From Acholeplasmataceae bacterium (lineage in GTDB: Bacteria > Bacillota_I > Bacilli_A > Acholeplasmatales > Acholeplasmataceae), in the NCBI GenBank assembly GCA_030656435.1, contig JAUSOA010000259.1, positions 1 to 16,678 on the forward strand: DNA of 16,678 nucleotides, in the 5' to 3' direction. Positions 7,548 to 15,867 of this stretch are shown one piece after another. Under the pieces are notes generated by a model, which worked only from the letters and a program-made list of their open reading frames with translations, was not told the DNA's origin and searched no databases. Made by a program: the position numbers and the translations under genes. The stretch's first letter is position 1, and the number at the start of each line of letters is the position of its first letter.

Positions 7548-10016
7548 ATGTTAAAAAAATGGTTTGACGCAGGTAAAAGAGAAATAAAGGAAGCCAAAAA
7601 AATAGCAGATGTTGTATTTTCTCTTGAAGCAGAAACTACAATGTTGTCAGATGCTGAGCTTACTGCAAAGACAGCACTATTTAAAGAAAGATTTCAAAAT
7701 GGAGAATCTCTCGATAGCATAATGCCAGAAGCATTTGCTGTAGTGAGAGAAGCATCTAGACGTGTGACTAAGCTTTTCCCATATTATGTGCAGGTGCTTG
7801 GAGCAGTTGCCATTTTTCATGGGAATATTGCTGAAATGAGAACCGGTGAAGGTAAAACGTTAACAGCAGTTATGCCAGCGTATTTAAGTGCACTTAATGG
7901 TGAAGGTGTTCACATTGTTACAGTCAATGAGTATTTGGCTAAGCGTGAAGCTGAAGGTGAAATCGGATCCTTATTCCGTTTTTTAGGCTTAACAGTTGGA
8001 CTGAATTTAAGAGACTTAACGAGAGAACAAAAAAAGGAAGCCTATGATTGTGATATTTTATATTCAACGAATTCCGAATTAGGTTTTGACTATTTGCGTG
8101 ACCACATGGTTTTATATGCCAAAGACATGGTTGCACAACGTGGGCTTAATTACGCGATTATCGATGAAGTTGACTCCATTTTAATTGATGAAGCAAGAAC
8201 ACCATTAATTATTTCCGGAGGATCAAAGAATAACCATAATCTCTATCAAGCAGCAGACAGATTTTCTAAGTCGCTTCGTGATGAGGATTTTGAAATTGAC
8301 TTAGAGTCCAAGAGTATTGCACTCACTCCATCAGGAATTAAAAAAGCAGAACAAATTTTCCAATTAGAAAACCTATACGATTTAAAGCATGTTACACTTG
8401 TCCATCACATCAATAACGCACTCCGTGCTAATCATATTATGGCTAGAGATAAGGAGTATGTTGTCGATAACGATGAAGTACTAATTGTTGACCAATTTAC
8501 AGGTCGTATTTTAAGAGGGCGCCAGTTCTCTGAAGGATTACACCAAGCCTTGGAAGCTAAAGAAGGCGTTCAAGTTAAAAAGGAAACCGTAACAGTTGCA
8601 ACGATTACTTATCAGAATTTCTTTAGAATGTATAAAAAGCTTTCTGGTATGACTGGTACTGCGAAAACAGAGGAAGAAGAATTCCGCGACATTTATAATA
8701 TGGATGTTGTTGAAGTTCCAACCAATGCTCCAGTCATCAGAAATGATGAACCCGACTTTATCTATGCAAATTTAGAAGATAAATTTAAGGCACTTGTTGA
8801 TGAAGTTGAAGCAAAATATAAAATAGGACAACCGATGCTAATTGGTACTATTGCAGTAGAAACCTCTGAAGATCTTTCTAGAATGCTTAAGGCTAGAAGA
8901 ATACCTCATGAAGTATTAAATGCGAAGAACCATGAAAGAGAAGCAGAAATTGTTGCTAAAGCAGGCTTTTTAGGATCCGTAACGATTGCAACCAATATGG
9001 CTGGTCGTGGTACCGATATCAAGCTTGGGCCAGGTGTTGTTGCACTCGGCGGATTAGCAGTAATCGGTAGTGAACGTCATGAATCTAGACGTATTGATAA
9101 TCAGTTAAGAGGTCGTGCTGGACGTCAGGGAGACCCAGGATATTCCAGATTCTACCTTTCTGCAGAAGATGAATTAATGATGCGTTTCGGTGGTGAATCG
9201 TTTAAGAAGAGAATCGAAATGCTAGAGCGTCTAAATACTTCAGGACAACCATTATCATCTAAATTATTCTCGAGATTTGTTACAAGTGCTCAAAAAAGAA
9301 TTGAAGGTAACAACTATGATTCACGTAAAAACGTCTTAAAATATGATGATGTACTACGTAAGCAAAGAGAAATCATTTATAAGGAACGTCGTGATGTATT
9401 AACGTTACCATCGATTGAAGATCAGGTTAGAAACACGATTAAAAACAGCTTATCAGGAATTCTAAATCAATTTATTCGCCTTGTTGGTAAAAATCAATAT
9501 AAGATTGATGATGACAATATTATCGCAACCTTTAATGGAAATATATTCTTACCAAATACACTCGTCAAAGAAGAAATCGAAAAGATGGATGAAAACGAGC
9601 TTAAGGATCATATTTTAGCAATTGCAGACCAAGAAATAGACCGTAAAAAGAGCCAGGTTCCACCTGAAGTCTTTAACGAATTCTTAAAGGTCGTTATGCT
9701 TAGAGTCATTGATACATATTGGATGCGTCATATCGATGCAATGAGTGAGCTACGTCAAGGTGTATCCCTACAGGCATATGCACAACAAAGTCCACTAGTC
9801 ATTTATCAAAAACAAGGTCTTGAAATGTTTAATGAAATGGTTAAAAACATTTCCAATGACGTTGCGAGATATGCAATTCGTGCTCAAATTCAATATAATG
9901 TTGAACGTGAGGCTGTTGTTAAAAATACACAAACCAACGAAGGTAGAACCGACGCAAAGCCTAAAAAACCAAAAATAAGAAAAAATAGAGATAGACGCAA
10001 TCAACCTTGGCGCTAA
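7548..10016 (+). CDS. secA: Preprotein translocase ATPase SecA
   Basis: SecA is the ATPase that drives secreted proteins through the SecYEG channel. The 822-residue protein carries the motor intact: Walker A MRTGEGKT (97-104), DEVDSILIDEARTPLIISG from 206, the preprotein cross-linking region from about 225 to 365, GMTGTAKTEEEEF (367-379), TNMAGRGTDIKL (482-493) and QLRGRAGRQGDPG (519-531), then the helical scaffold and wing domains. The C-terminus ends in a basic tail rich in Lys and Arg (KPKKPKIRKNRDRR) and has no Cys/His zinc-binding SEC-C module, which Bacillus and E. coli SecA carry for SecB or ribosome contacts. The ATG follows AAAGGA at 7533-7538. It begins a tight run of five genes. 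Confidence 0.98.
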   Translation: MLKKWFDAGKREIKEAKKIADVVFSLEAETTMLSDAELTAKTALFKERFQNGESLDSIMPEAFAVVREASRRVTKLFPYYVQVLGAVAIFHGNIAEMRTGEGKTLTAVMPAYLSALNGEGVHIVTVNEYLAKREAEGEIGSLFRFLGLTVGLNLRDLTREQKKEAYDCDILYSTNSELGFDYLRDHMVLYAKDMVAQRGLNYAIIDEVDSILIDEARTPLIISGGSKNNHNLYQAADRFSKSLRDEDFEIDLESKSIALTPSGIKKAEQIFQLENLYDLKHVTLVHHINNALRANHIMARDKEYVVDNDEVLIVDQFTGRILRGRQFSEGLHQALEAKEGVQVKKETVTVATITYQNFFRMYKKLSGMTGTAKTEEEEFRDIYNMDVVEVPTNAPVIRNDEPDFIYANLEDKFKALVDEVEAKYKIGQPMLIGTIAVETSEDLSRMLKARRIPHEVLNAKNHEREAEIVAKAGFLGSVTIATNMAGRGTDIKLGPGVVALGGLAVIGSERHESRRIDNQLRGRAGRQGDPGYSRFYLSAEDELMMRFGGESFKKRIEMLERLNTSGQPLSSKLFSRFVTSAQKRIEGNNYDSRKNVLKYDDVLRKQREIIYKERRDVLTLPSIEDQVRNTIKNSLSGILNQFIRLVGKNQYKIDDDNIIATFNGNIFLPNTLVKEEIEKMDENELKDHILAIADQEIDRKKSQVPPEVFNEFLKVVMLRVIDTYWMRHIDAMSELRQGVSLQAYAQQSPLVIYQKQGLEMFNEMVKNISNDVARYAIRAQIQYNVEREAVVKNTQTNEGRTDAKPKKPKIRKNRDRRNQPWR

Positions 10017-10028
10017 GGAGGTACTTTT

Positions 10029-11129
10029 GTGGAAACATATGAAGTGAATAAAATTCTATCTTCATTTGAAGAAAGCATCAATGATTTGAATAAGGCACTG
10101 AATCCACAAAAACTTGAAGAAGAATATAAAAAAATAAATCTTCTCATGCAAGAGCCTAACTTTTGGTCAAATCAAAATTTAGCAAAAAAAACTTCAAAGG
10201 AAGCAACTGAAATTCGTCAAAAGCTTGACGATTTCTTTGCTTTAGAAAAAAAATATAAGGGCTTAGTCGAATGGTTTTCAATTAGCGAAGAGGGAACTGA
10301 AGAGTGGACTATATTAGAAGATGATATCTTATCGCTCCAAAAAGAACTCAAGGCATTTGAAATCGAAACCCTACTCAACGGCCCATATGATAATAGTAAT
10401 GCGATTATTGAACTTCATCCAGGTGCAGGTGGTACTGAATCACAAGATTGGGCTGATATGCTCTACCGGATGTATACAAGATATGCGCAAAGAAGAAAAT
10501 TCAAAATAGAAATCCTAGATTACCAATCTGGGGAAGAAGCGGGAATCAAAAGTGTGACAGTATTAATCAAGGGTCCTTATGCCTACGGGTATTTAAAGGC
10601 AGAGCGTGGAGTTCACAGGTTAGTCAGAATATCACCATTTGATTCGAATGCTAGAAGACATACTTCCTTTGCATCACTGGATGTGATTCCTGAAATCAAT
10701 GACGATATCGATATTGAAATCAAGGATGAAGATATCAAAATTGATGTCTACCGAAGTGGTGGAGCTGGTGGACAATCTGTCAATACAACCGATTCTGCAG
10801 TTAGAATCACTCATCTTCCAACCAATACAGTCGTCACATGTCAAAATGAGCGTAGTCAACTAAAAAACAAAGAAGCAGCAATGACAGTGTTAAAATCAAA
10901 GTTAGTCCAATTAGAAATCAAAAAACAAGAGGAAAATATTAAATCAATCAAGGGTGAACAAAAAGAAATTGGATGGGGATCACAAATTAGATCCTACGTC
11001 TTTCACCCCTATCAGATGGTTAAGGATCATCGAACCAATTATGAAGTCTCCCAAGTCGATTTAGTGATGGATGGAGAAATAGATGGCTTTATCAATGCTT
11101 ATTTAAAAGCAGGTGACAATAATGAATAA
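10029..11129 (+). CDS. prfB: Peptide chain release factor 2 (RF2)
   Basis: RF2 ends translation at UGA and UAA. The 366-residue protein has the SPF tripeptide that reads the stop codon (202-204), the catalytic GGQ (247-249) in an RSGGAGGQSVNTTDSAVRITH context, and the usual N-terminal helical domain with the EPNFW motif (42-46). The start is GTG, supported by a near-perfect AAGGAGGT (10015-10022) that overlaps the secA stop codon. Reading from this GTG needs no frameshift: around codons 22-30, where most bacteria have an in-frame UGA and a +1 slip, the frame is open and no CTTTGA occurs. Its presence agrees with UGA being a stop codon in this organism. It overlaps the next gene by 8 nt. Confidence 0.97.
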   Translation: METYEVNKILSSFEESINDLNKALNPQKLEEEYKKINLLMQEPNFWSNQNLAKKTSKEATEIRQKLDDFFALEKKYKGLVEWFSISEEGTEEWTILEDDILSLQKELKAFEIETLLNGPYDNSNAIIELHPGAGGTESQDWADMLYRMYTRYAQRRKFKIEILDYQSGEEAGIKSVTVLIKGPYAYGYLKAERGVHRLVRISPFDSNARRHTSFASLDVIPEINDDIDIEIKDEDIKIDVYRSGGAGGQSVNTTDSAVRITHLPTNTVVTCQNERSQLKNKEAAMTVLKSKLVQLEIKKQEENIKSIKGEQKEIGWGSQIRSYVFHPYQMVKDHRTNYEVSQVDLVMDGEIDGFINAYLKAGDNNE

Positions 11130-11982
11130 TGCAAAACGTCGTGAAATTTTAGAAATCACAGTAGGTGTCGTCCTACTATCCTTAGGTTTCTATTTTTTCT
11201 TATTACCCTTAGGTCTTGTTATAGGTGGTGTGATGGGTGTATCTGTTTTAATACAAGATATTATTCCGGTAAGCTTGTTTATGTATATCGCCAACATTAT
11301 ATTGTTAATCATCGGTGGTATCTTTTTAGGTAAAGTTTTCTTTTATAAAACTGTTTATGCAACCCTTTTATCGCCTACATTGGTTTTAATTCTTGAAAAA
11401 ACAATTGACTCGAATTTCTTTATGAGGCATATGGTCGAAAGTCCACTACTTATTGGGGCGACATTTGGAGGATTATTTATTGGTGCAGGACTGGGTATTG
11501 TTGTTAGAAATAATGGAACAACAGGTGGTATTGATGTCGTTCAACGCATTTTAAATAAGTTTTTAAACATTCCATTTTCAACAGCAATGTATTTTACAGA
11601 TGGTGCAGTCATCTTTGTAGCAATGCTCATTAATTTTCAATTAGGACTTTATGCAGTAGGTTCAATGATTATTATCGGTATTATTGTTGATAAACTTGCC
11701 ATTGAAGGTAAGGCAGGTTATACAGTCTTTATTGTGAGCACCAATAGTGAAGAACTACAAAAACAAATCTATGAAAAAATTGATCGAGGAATCACTAAGG
11801 TTAAAGTCGTTGGTGGATACACCAAACAGGATAAGGAATTAATCATTTGTACAGTGGACCGTAGAGAACTCTATCAATTTAAAATATTAATTAAGGAAAC
11901 AGATCCACATGCATTTACATTTGTCACGAAAACACAAGAAGCTTTAGGACAAGGCTTTTCAAGGGAGGGTGCGAAATGGTAG
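11122..11982 (+). CDS. YitT family membrane protein (DUF161 + DUF2179)
   Basis: YitT-family proteins are Firmicutes membrane proteins with no settled function; a transport role is often supposed. The ATG at 11122 is preferred over an in-frame GTG at 11113, because that GTG lies inside the likely ribosome binding site AGGTGA (11111-11116). From 11122 the protein has 286 residues. Hydrophobic segments lie near 9-30, 51-71, 77-92, 108-128, 153-173 and 177-190. The NNGTTGGIDVVQRIL motif (130-144) corresponds to the family's STGG-type motif. The soluble C-terminal domain (about 200-280) has the DUF2179 ending FKILIKETDPHAFTFV and EALGQGF. It overlaps prfB by 8 nt and the protease gene by 7 nt, which points to coupled translation. 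Confidence 0.92.
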   Translation: MNNAKRREILEITVGVVLLSLGFYFFLLPLGLVIGGVMGVSVLIQDIIPVSLFMYIANIILLIIGGIFLGKVFFYKTVYATLLSPTLVLILEKTIDSNFFMRHMVESPLLIGATFGGLFIGAGLGIVVRNNGTTGGIDVVQRILNKFLNIPFSTAMYFTDGAVIFVAMLINFQLGLYAVGSMIIIGIIVDKLAIEGKAGYTVFIVSTNSEELQKQIYEKIDRGITKVKVVGGYTKQDKELIICTVDRRELYQFKILIKETDPHAFTFVTKTQEALGQGFSREGAKW

Positions 11983-13481
11983 AAAGAAAATTAGGAATAT
12001 TATTTTTTATCAGTGTTGTTCTTGCTTTTTTCGCAGGTTTTTTCTCATCTAGAATTTTACCTGAAGTTCCTGTTGGTAGTGGAGATGATATGTTTAATCT
12101 CATTACTGAGAGCTTTGAAAGATATTATTATTATGATATTGATGAAATTGATAAACACGATGCATTTATTGATTCAATGCGTGCAGTGATTCAATCCTAC
12201 GCAAAATCGAATCAGGATCCATATACAAGACTAATATCTACACCACTCAGTGCGACTCCTTCGGATAATGAATCATTTGTCGGTATTGGGATTAATTTAA
12301 TCTTTGAGGGCAATAATATTAGAATAACCAATATTTACTATGGTAGTGCAGCACATCGTGTGCTATATCCAAATGACTTAATCGTTGGTATTGTCGTTGC
12401 TGGAGAAGACATATTATTTGATAATCTCCTTGGAGAAACAGAGGTATTAGGCTATCTAAGTGGTGAACTTGGTGATACAAAAAGACTGATGGTTGAATCC
12501 CCTGAAAGCACAACTTTTAGCTATGTTGATATTACCTATTCAGAGTTTGCTACTCCATCAGTTTATACCGTAGACTTAGGAGAAAACGATATTGCTTATA
12601 TAAAAATCACTCAATTTGCAGCACCAATTAATGGCGTTTCTTTAGGAACAGCGCAAATATTTTCTGAAATATTAAAAACATTAGAGTTAACAACACTAGC
12701 TGGTCAAAATAAGACATTGATTTTAGATCTAAGAGATAATCCAGGAGGATCCTTAGCTGCACTTCATAATCAAGGCATACAAGGAGACTTTCCAGGAATT
12801 GTTCAACAGCTCTTAGTTAGAAATCTTGACAATCCAGCATTTACAATGATTCCAAAAAGTGGTAAGGTTCAATATTTTTATGGTGGACTCATAGCTCCTA
12901 AGCCCTATGATATCAAAGTTTTAGTCAATGAAAACTCAGCATCTGCTGCAGAAGTTTTAGCAGCTGCTTTGAAGTATGAGGGAGGCTATGAGCTTTATGG
13001 TGCTCCAACATTCGGTAAAGGTGTTTATCAAAACCAAGTTAGACTAAAGGATATCAGAGGTGTACGCTATTCACTTGCATATACCGAAGGTGAATGGTTC
13101 TATGACGATGGTAAAAATGTATCAAATACGCCACTCACTGTCACTCCAATTACCCAAACAGGAGTTAAGGCAATCGATATGCCAGTTTTTGTGGAAACTT
13201 TGTCTAAAGATATGGTTTCCTACTCTTTATCTGCATATCAGCAGTTTCTTAACTACCGATTAACTCTCACTGGTGAGAATCGATTAAGAACAGATGGTTA
13301 TTTTGATCAGAAGACTGAAGATGCAGTTTTCGCCTATACATCGCTTAAACTCAGCGCAGGTGAAAACCAAATTAAAAACCAAACATCAAGATTTATGTAT
13401 GATGATTATTTGGATGATATGAGAAACAAAGATTTAGATATGCAGCTCCAAGAATTGATAGCAATCATCAAGACTAGTTAA
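11976..13481 (+). CDS. S41 family C-terminal processing peptidase (CtpA/CtpB-like)
   Basis: S41 proteases cut extracytoplasmic proteins near their C-termini. The 501-residue protein has an N-terminal membrane anchor or signal segment (6-27), a helical region around 36-95 with a QDPYTRLIS stretch typical of Ctp proteins, a PDZ-like domain (about 98-185), and the protease core (about 195-400) with LDLRDNPGG at 250-258. The Ser/Lys dyad is present: Ser323 in NENSASAAE and Lys348 in TFGKGVYQ, with the 25-residue spacing known from E. coli Prc. Residues about 416-456 resemble a PG_binding_1 domain (YQQFLNYRL ... LRTDGYFDQKTEDAVFAY). The ATG follows AAGGGAGGGT (11961-11970). The product should act outside the membrane, exported by Sec. 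Confidence 0.92.
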   Translation: MVERKLGILFFISVVLAFFAGFFSSRILPEVPVGSGDDMFNLITESFERYYYYDIDEIDKHDAFIDSMRAVIQSYAKSNQDPYTRLISTPLSATPSDNESFVGIGINLIFEGNNIRITNIYYGSAAHRVLYPNDLIVGIVVAGEDILFDNLLGETEVLGYLSGELGDTKRLMVESPESTTFSYVDITYSEFATPSVYTVDLGENDIAYIKITQFAAPINGVSLGTAQIFSEILKTLELTTLAGQNKTLILDLRDNPGGSLAALHNQGIQGDFPGIVQQLLVRNLDNPAFTMIPKSGKVQYFYGGLIAPKPYDIKVLVNENSASAAEVLAAALKYEGGYELYGAPTFGKGVYQNQVRLKDIRGVRYSLAYTEGEWFYDDGKNVSNTPLTVTPITQTGVKAIDMPVFVETLSKDMVSYSLSAYQQFLNYRLTLTGENRLRTDGYFDQKTEDAVFAYTSLKLSAGENQIKNQTSRFMYDDYLDDMRNKDLDMQLQELIAIIKTS

Positions 13482-13482
13482 G

Positions 13483-14235
13483 ATGAAAACAATCGATACT
13501 GTAAAAAAACTAAAGAACTCCTATCAAATTTCTATTTTGGACCAAATATATGAAATTGAACCTGAAATATGGATTAAATTTCACCTTAGAGCTGGTCTAG
13601 AAATAGAAGAAAAATTATGGAAAGAACTATCAAATGAAAATGATTTTCTTAAATACTATAAGCTTGGCATCATCAAGCTTAAAAAGATGCTCACCAAATA
13701 CGAGATGAAGAACTATCTATTATCCAAAGGAGCAAATGAAGCTATTGTAAAGCAGGTCATCGCGAAATTCGTTGAAAGAAAATATTTAGATGATAGCCTA
13801 TATGCTAAGGATTACATTCGAATGAAAAAATATCTTTCAGGTCCCTTAGTTCTTGAACATGAACTTAAAGAAAAGGGAGTTGATTTTGAACTCATTAAAG
13901 AGTATGTATCTTTAATTGATGAAAAAGAAATCCTAGCAGAACAAATTCCGAAAAAGCTGTCCTCAATAAAAAATAAATCCAAGCGTCAAGCCTTAATCAC
14001 TGTTAAAACACACTTCATAAGAAAAGGATACTCTATGGATATCGTTTCAAAAATATTAGATCAAGCATCGAGTCATTATCAAGGTGATGAAATGAAGCTT
14101 CTTCAAAAGGATTACGATAAACTATACCTTAGATTATCGAAAAAGCTTGATGGATATGAACTCAGTATGACCATCAAAGAAAAGCTTTACCAAAAGGGAT
14201 ATAAACTTGATGATATTCAAAAAGTCCTGAAGTAA
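13483..14235 (+). CDS. recX: RecX family regulatory protein
   Basis: RecX binds RecA and limits its filaments and recombinase activity. The 250-residue protein is close to the length of Bacillus RecX and is almost wholly helical. Family marks are the N-terminal segment with WIKFHLRAGLEI (30-41), a KxYLDDSLYAKDYI motif (99-112) and GPLVLEHELKEKGVD (120-134), followed by further three-helix repeats. The ATG comes 1 nt after the protease stop codon, with no clear Shine-Dalgarno sequence, so translation probably depends on ribosomes finishing the upstream gene. The N-terminus starts where the family starts, which supports this ATG. It closes the secA operon by position. recA is not in the window. 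Confidence 0.88.
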   Translation: MKTIDTVKKLKNSYQISILDQIYEIEPEIWIKFHLRAGLEIEEKLWKELSNENDFLKYYKLGIIKLKKMLTKYEMKNYLLSKGANEAIVKQVIAKFVERKYLDDSLYAKDYIRMKKYLSGPLVLEHELKEKGVDFELIKEYVSLIDEKEILAEQIPKKLSSIKNKSKRQALITVKTHFIRKGYSMDIVSKILDQASSHYQGDEMKLLQKDYDKLYLRLSKKLDGYELSMTIKEKLYQKGYKLDDIQKVLK

Positions 14236-14253
14236 AACATTTATCTCTTATCA

Positions 14254-14262
14254 TGGTAAAAT
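14254..14262 (+). promoter_or_regulatory. Extended -10 promoter for the amidohydrolase gene
   Basis: TGGTAAAAT (TG-N-TAAAAT) lies in the 58-bp gap between recX and the next gene. No good -35 element is seen, which is tolerated by extended -10 promoters. Transcription would start near 14269, just ahead of the GGAGG at 14282-14286. The element overlaps a 9-bp direct repeat (14250-14258 and 14261-14269). Confidence 0.5.
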
Positions 14263-14293
14263 CATGGTAGGAGATTTTTTTGGAGGAATAACG

Positions 14294-15784
14294 ATGAAAC
14301 TTTGGAAAAACGGATACTTTCACACCATGGAGGACCCACAAAAAACATATCACTCAATGGCAACTGATCATGGTTTGATTATTGGCTTTGATGATGAAAT
14401 CAAAGGTCTTGAATTTGATCGAGAAATTGACTTGAATAAAGCACATGTATACCCAGGATTTGTCGATGCTCATCTGCATCTTTTAGGCTATGGACAAATG
14501 TTAATGAGACCCAATTTCTCAAACATTAAAGGTAAAGAAGAAGCCTTAAATGAACTTAAAAAGCTTTTCAAAAATGATAAATTATTTGTAGAAGGCTACC
14601 GTGAATGTGGAATCACTAAAGATGATTTAAATTCAATTTCGAAGGACTATCCTATTTTATTAAGACATAATGATTATCATAGTTTGACAGTCAATGATCA
14701 AGTGTTAAAACTTGCAAACATCATCCACCCAACAGGTGTTTTAACAGAAGAGATTGCACAGCATGCAATCGATTCCTTTCCAAAATACAATAAGAAAGAG
14801 ATTGGAAAAATACTGATTCAATCCTTAAAAAGCTTATACAAATATGGAGTTACCGGTGGACATTCTGATGATCTTTACTATTTCAACGGTTTTGATGAAA
14901 CCGTATCTATTTTTGAAACAGTGTTAGATAAATTTCCTTTTCGTGCCCATCTTTTAATGCATCATATGGTTATTGATGATTTCAAAAAATCAGGTAGAAC
15001 TTATCTTGATCAAACCTATTATCTTCAGCTTGGTGCAGTCAAGATGTTTTATGATGGAACCATTTCTTCAAAGACAGCATTAATGAAGAAACCCTATAAT
15101 GATTCAAGCAATTATGGACTCAATGTCAATGGGAAAGAAGCATTTATTGAAATCGTAAAAAAAGCACGTGGTTATCATCTGCCTATCGCAGTTCATGTCA
15201 TAGGTGATCAAGGTCTAGATGAAGTCATTGAAATCATCAAAGCATACCCACCGAAGATTTATCATCACGATAGATTGATTCATACACCATGGATTGCTAA
15301 AGAAACGATTGAAGAGCTAAAAAAACTAAGAGTTTCTCTAGATATTCAACCGCAATTCTTATCAAGCGACTTGCCATGGGCATTAGACTTTTTATCGGAA
15401 ACACCTGATTTGGTTTTTCCATGGAAAACACTTTTAGATGCAGGTTTAAATCTAGCAGGAAGTAGCGATGCCCCAATTGAAATTCCAAATCCTTTACTTG
15501 GAATCCATGCAGCAGTGTTTAGAGAATCTTCATATGATCATAATCCTTATTTCACAGAGGAAAGCTTGACTCGATTTGAGGCAATCACGATGTATACTAA
15601 GGGTGCAAATTATTCATCTGAGCACACCAATAGAGGATATTTGAAGGTAGGATATGTTGCCGATCTCTCGATATTTAAGCACGACCTTCTTAGCATGCAT
15701 CCAAATAAATTCAAGGAAGACATTCTTGAAATGACAGTTATTGATGAAAGAATTGTCTTTGATAAAAATAAATCATCAGTTTAA
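14294..15784 (+). CDS. YtcJ-like metal-dependent amidohydrolase
   Basis: The protein belongs to the amidohydrolase superfamily, Amidohydro_3/YtcJ branch; members hydrolyse N-substituted amides, but the substrate here is unknown. The start at 14294 is preferred over an in-frame ATG at 14264, because GGAGG (14282-14286) sits 7 nt before it and inside the longer frame. The 496-residue protein starts with the small beta-sandwich segment (MKLWKNGYFHTM), then PGFVDAHLHLLG (54-65) with the metal-binding His60 and His62, a barrel with HGG-type GVTGGHSDD, GAVKMFYDG, AVHVIGDQGLDEVI and HTPWI segments, and AGSSDAP with the catalytic Asp near the end of the barrel. The C-terminal part returns to the sandwich (GYLKVGYVADLSIF). 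No signal peptide, so it is cytoplasmic. It appears to be transcribed alone. Confidence 0.9.
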   Translation: MKLWKNGYFHTMEDPQKTYHSMATDHGLIIGFDDEIKGLEFDREIDLNKAHVYPGFVDAHLHLLGYGQMLMRPNFSNIKGKEEALNELKKLFKNDKLFVEGYRECGITKDDLNSISKDYPILLRHNDYHSLTVNDQVLKLANIIHPTGVLTEEIAQHAIDSFPKYNKKEIGKILIQSLKSLYKYGVTGGHSDDLYYFNGFDETVSIFETVLDKFPFRAHLLMHHMVIDDFKKSGRTYLDQTYYLQLGAVKMFYDGTISSKTALMKKPYNDSSNYGLNVNGKEAFIEIVKKARGYHLPIAVHVIGDQGLDEVIEIIKAYPPKIYHHDRLIHTPWIAKETIEELKKLRVSLDIQPQFLSSDLPWALDFLSETPDLVFPWKTLLDAGLNLAGSSDAPIEIPNPLLGIHAAVFRESSYDHNPYFTEESLTRFEAITMYTKGANYSSEHTNRGYLKVGYVADLSIFKHDLLSMHPNKFKEDILEMTVIDERIVFDKNKSSV

Positions 15785-15804
15785 ACTATTTAAGCGCATA
15801 AGGT

Positions 15805-15834
15805 TTGATTTATCGAGTGATACATTGTTAAAAT
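15805..15834 (+). promoter_or_regulatory. Promoter of the DsbA-like gene
   Basis: A TTGATT -35 (15805-15810) and an extended -10, TGTTAAAAT (15826-15834), are separated by 18 bp between the hexamers. The predicted start is near 15841, about 27 nt before the TTG start codon of the gene. Confidence 0.7.
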
Positions 15835-15867
15835 AGTGAAGAGATTCAATAGAATAGGATGATTGTT

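Noticed and set aside
11113..11115. GTG as the start of the YitT-family gene
   Set aside because: It lies inside the likely ribosome binding site AGGTGA; the ATG at 11122 has proper spacing.
14264..14266. ATG as the start of the amidohydrolase
   Set aside because: The predicted transcript starts at about this point and the GGAGG lies downstream of it, 7 nt before the ATG at 14294.
15859..15861. ATG as the start of the DsbA-like gene
   Set aside because: It overlaps the only ribosome binding site; the TTG at 15868 gives the family N-terminus.
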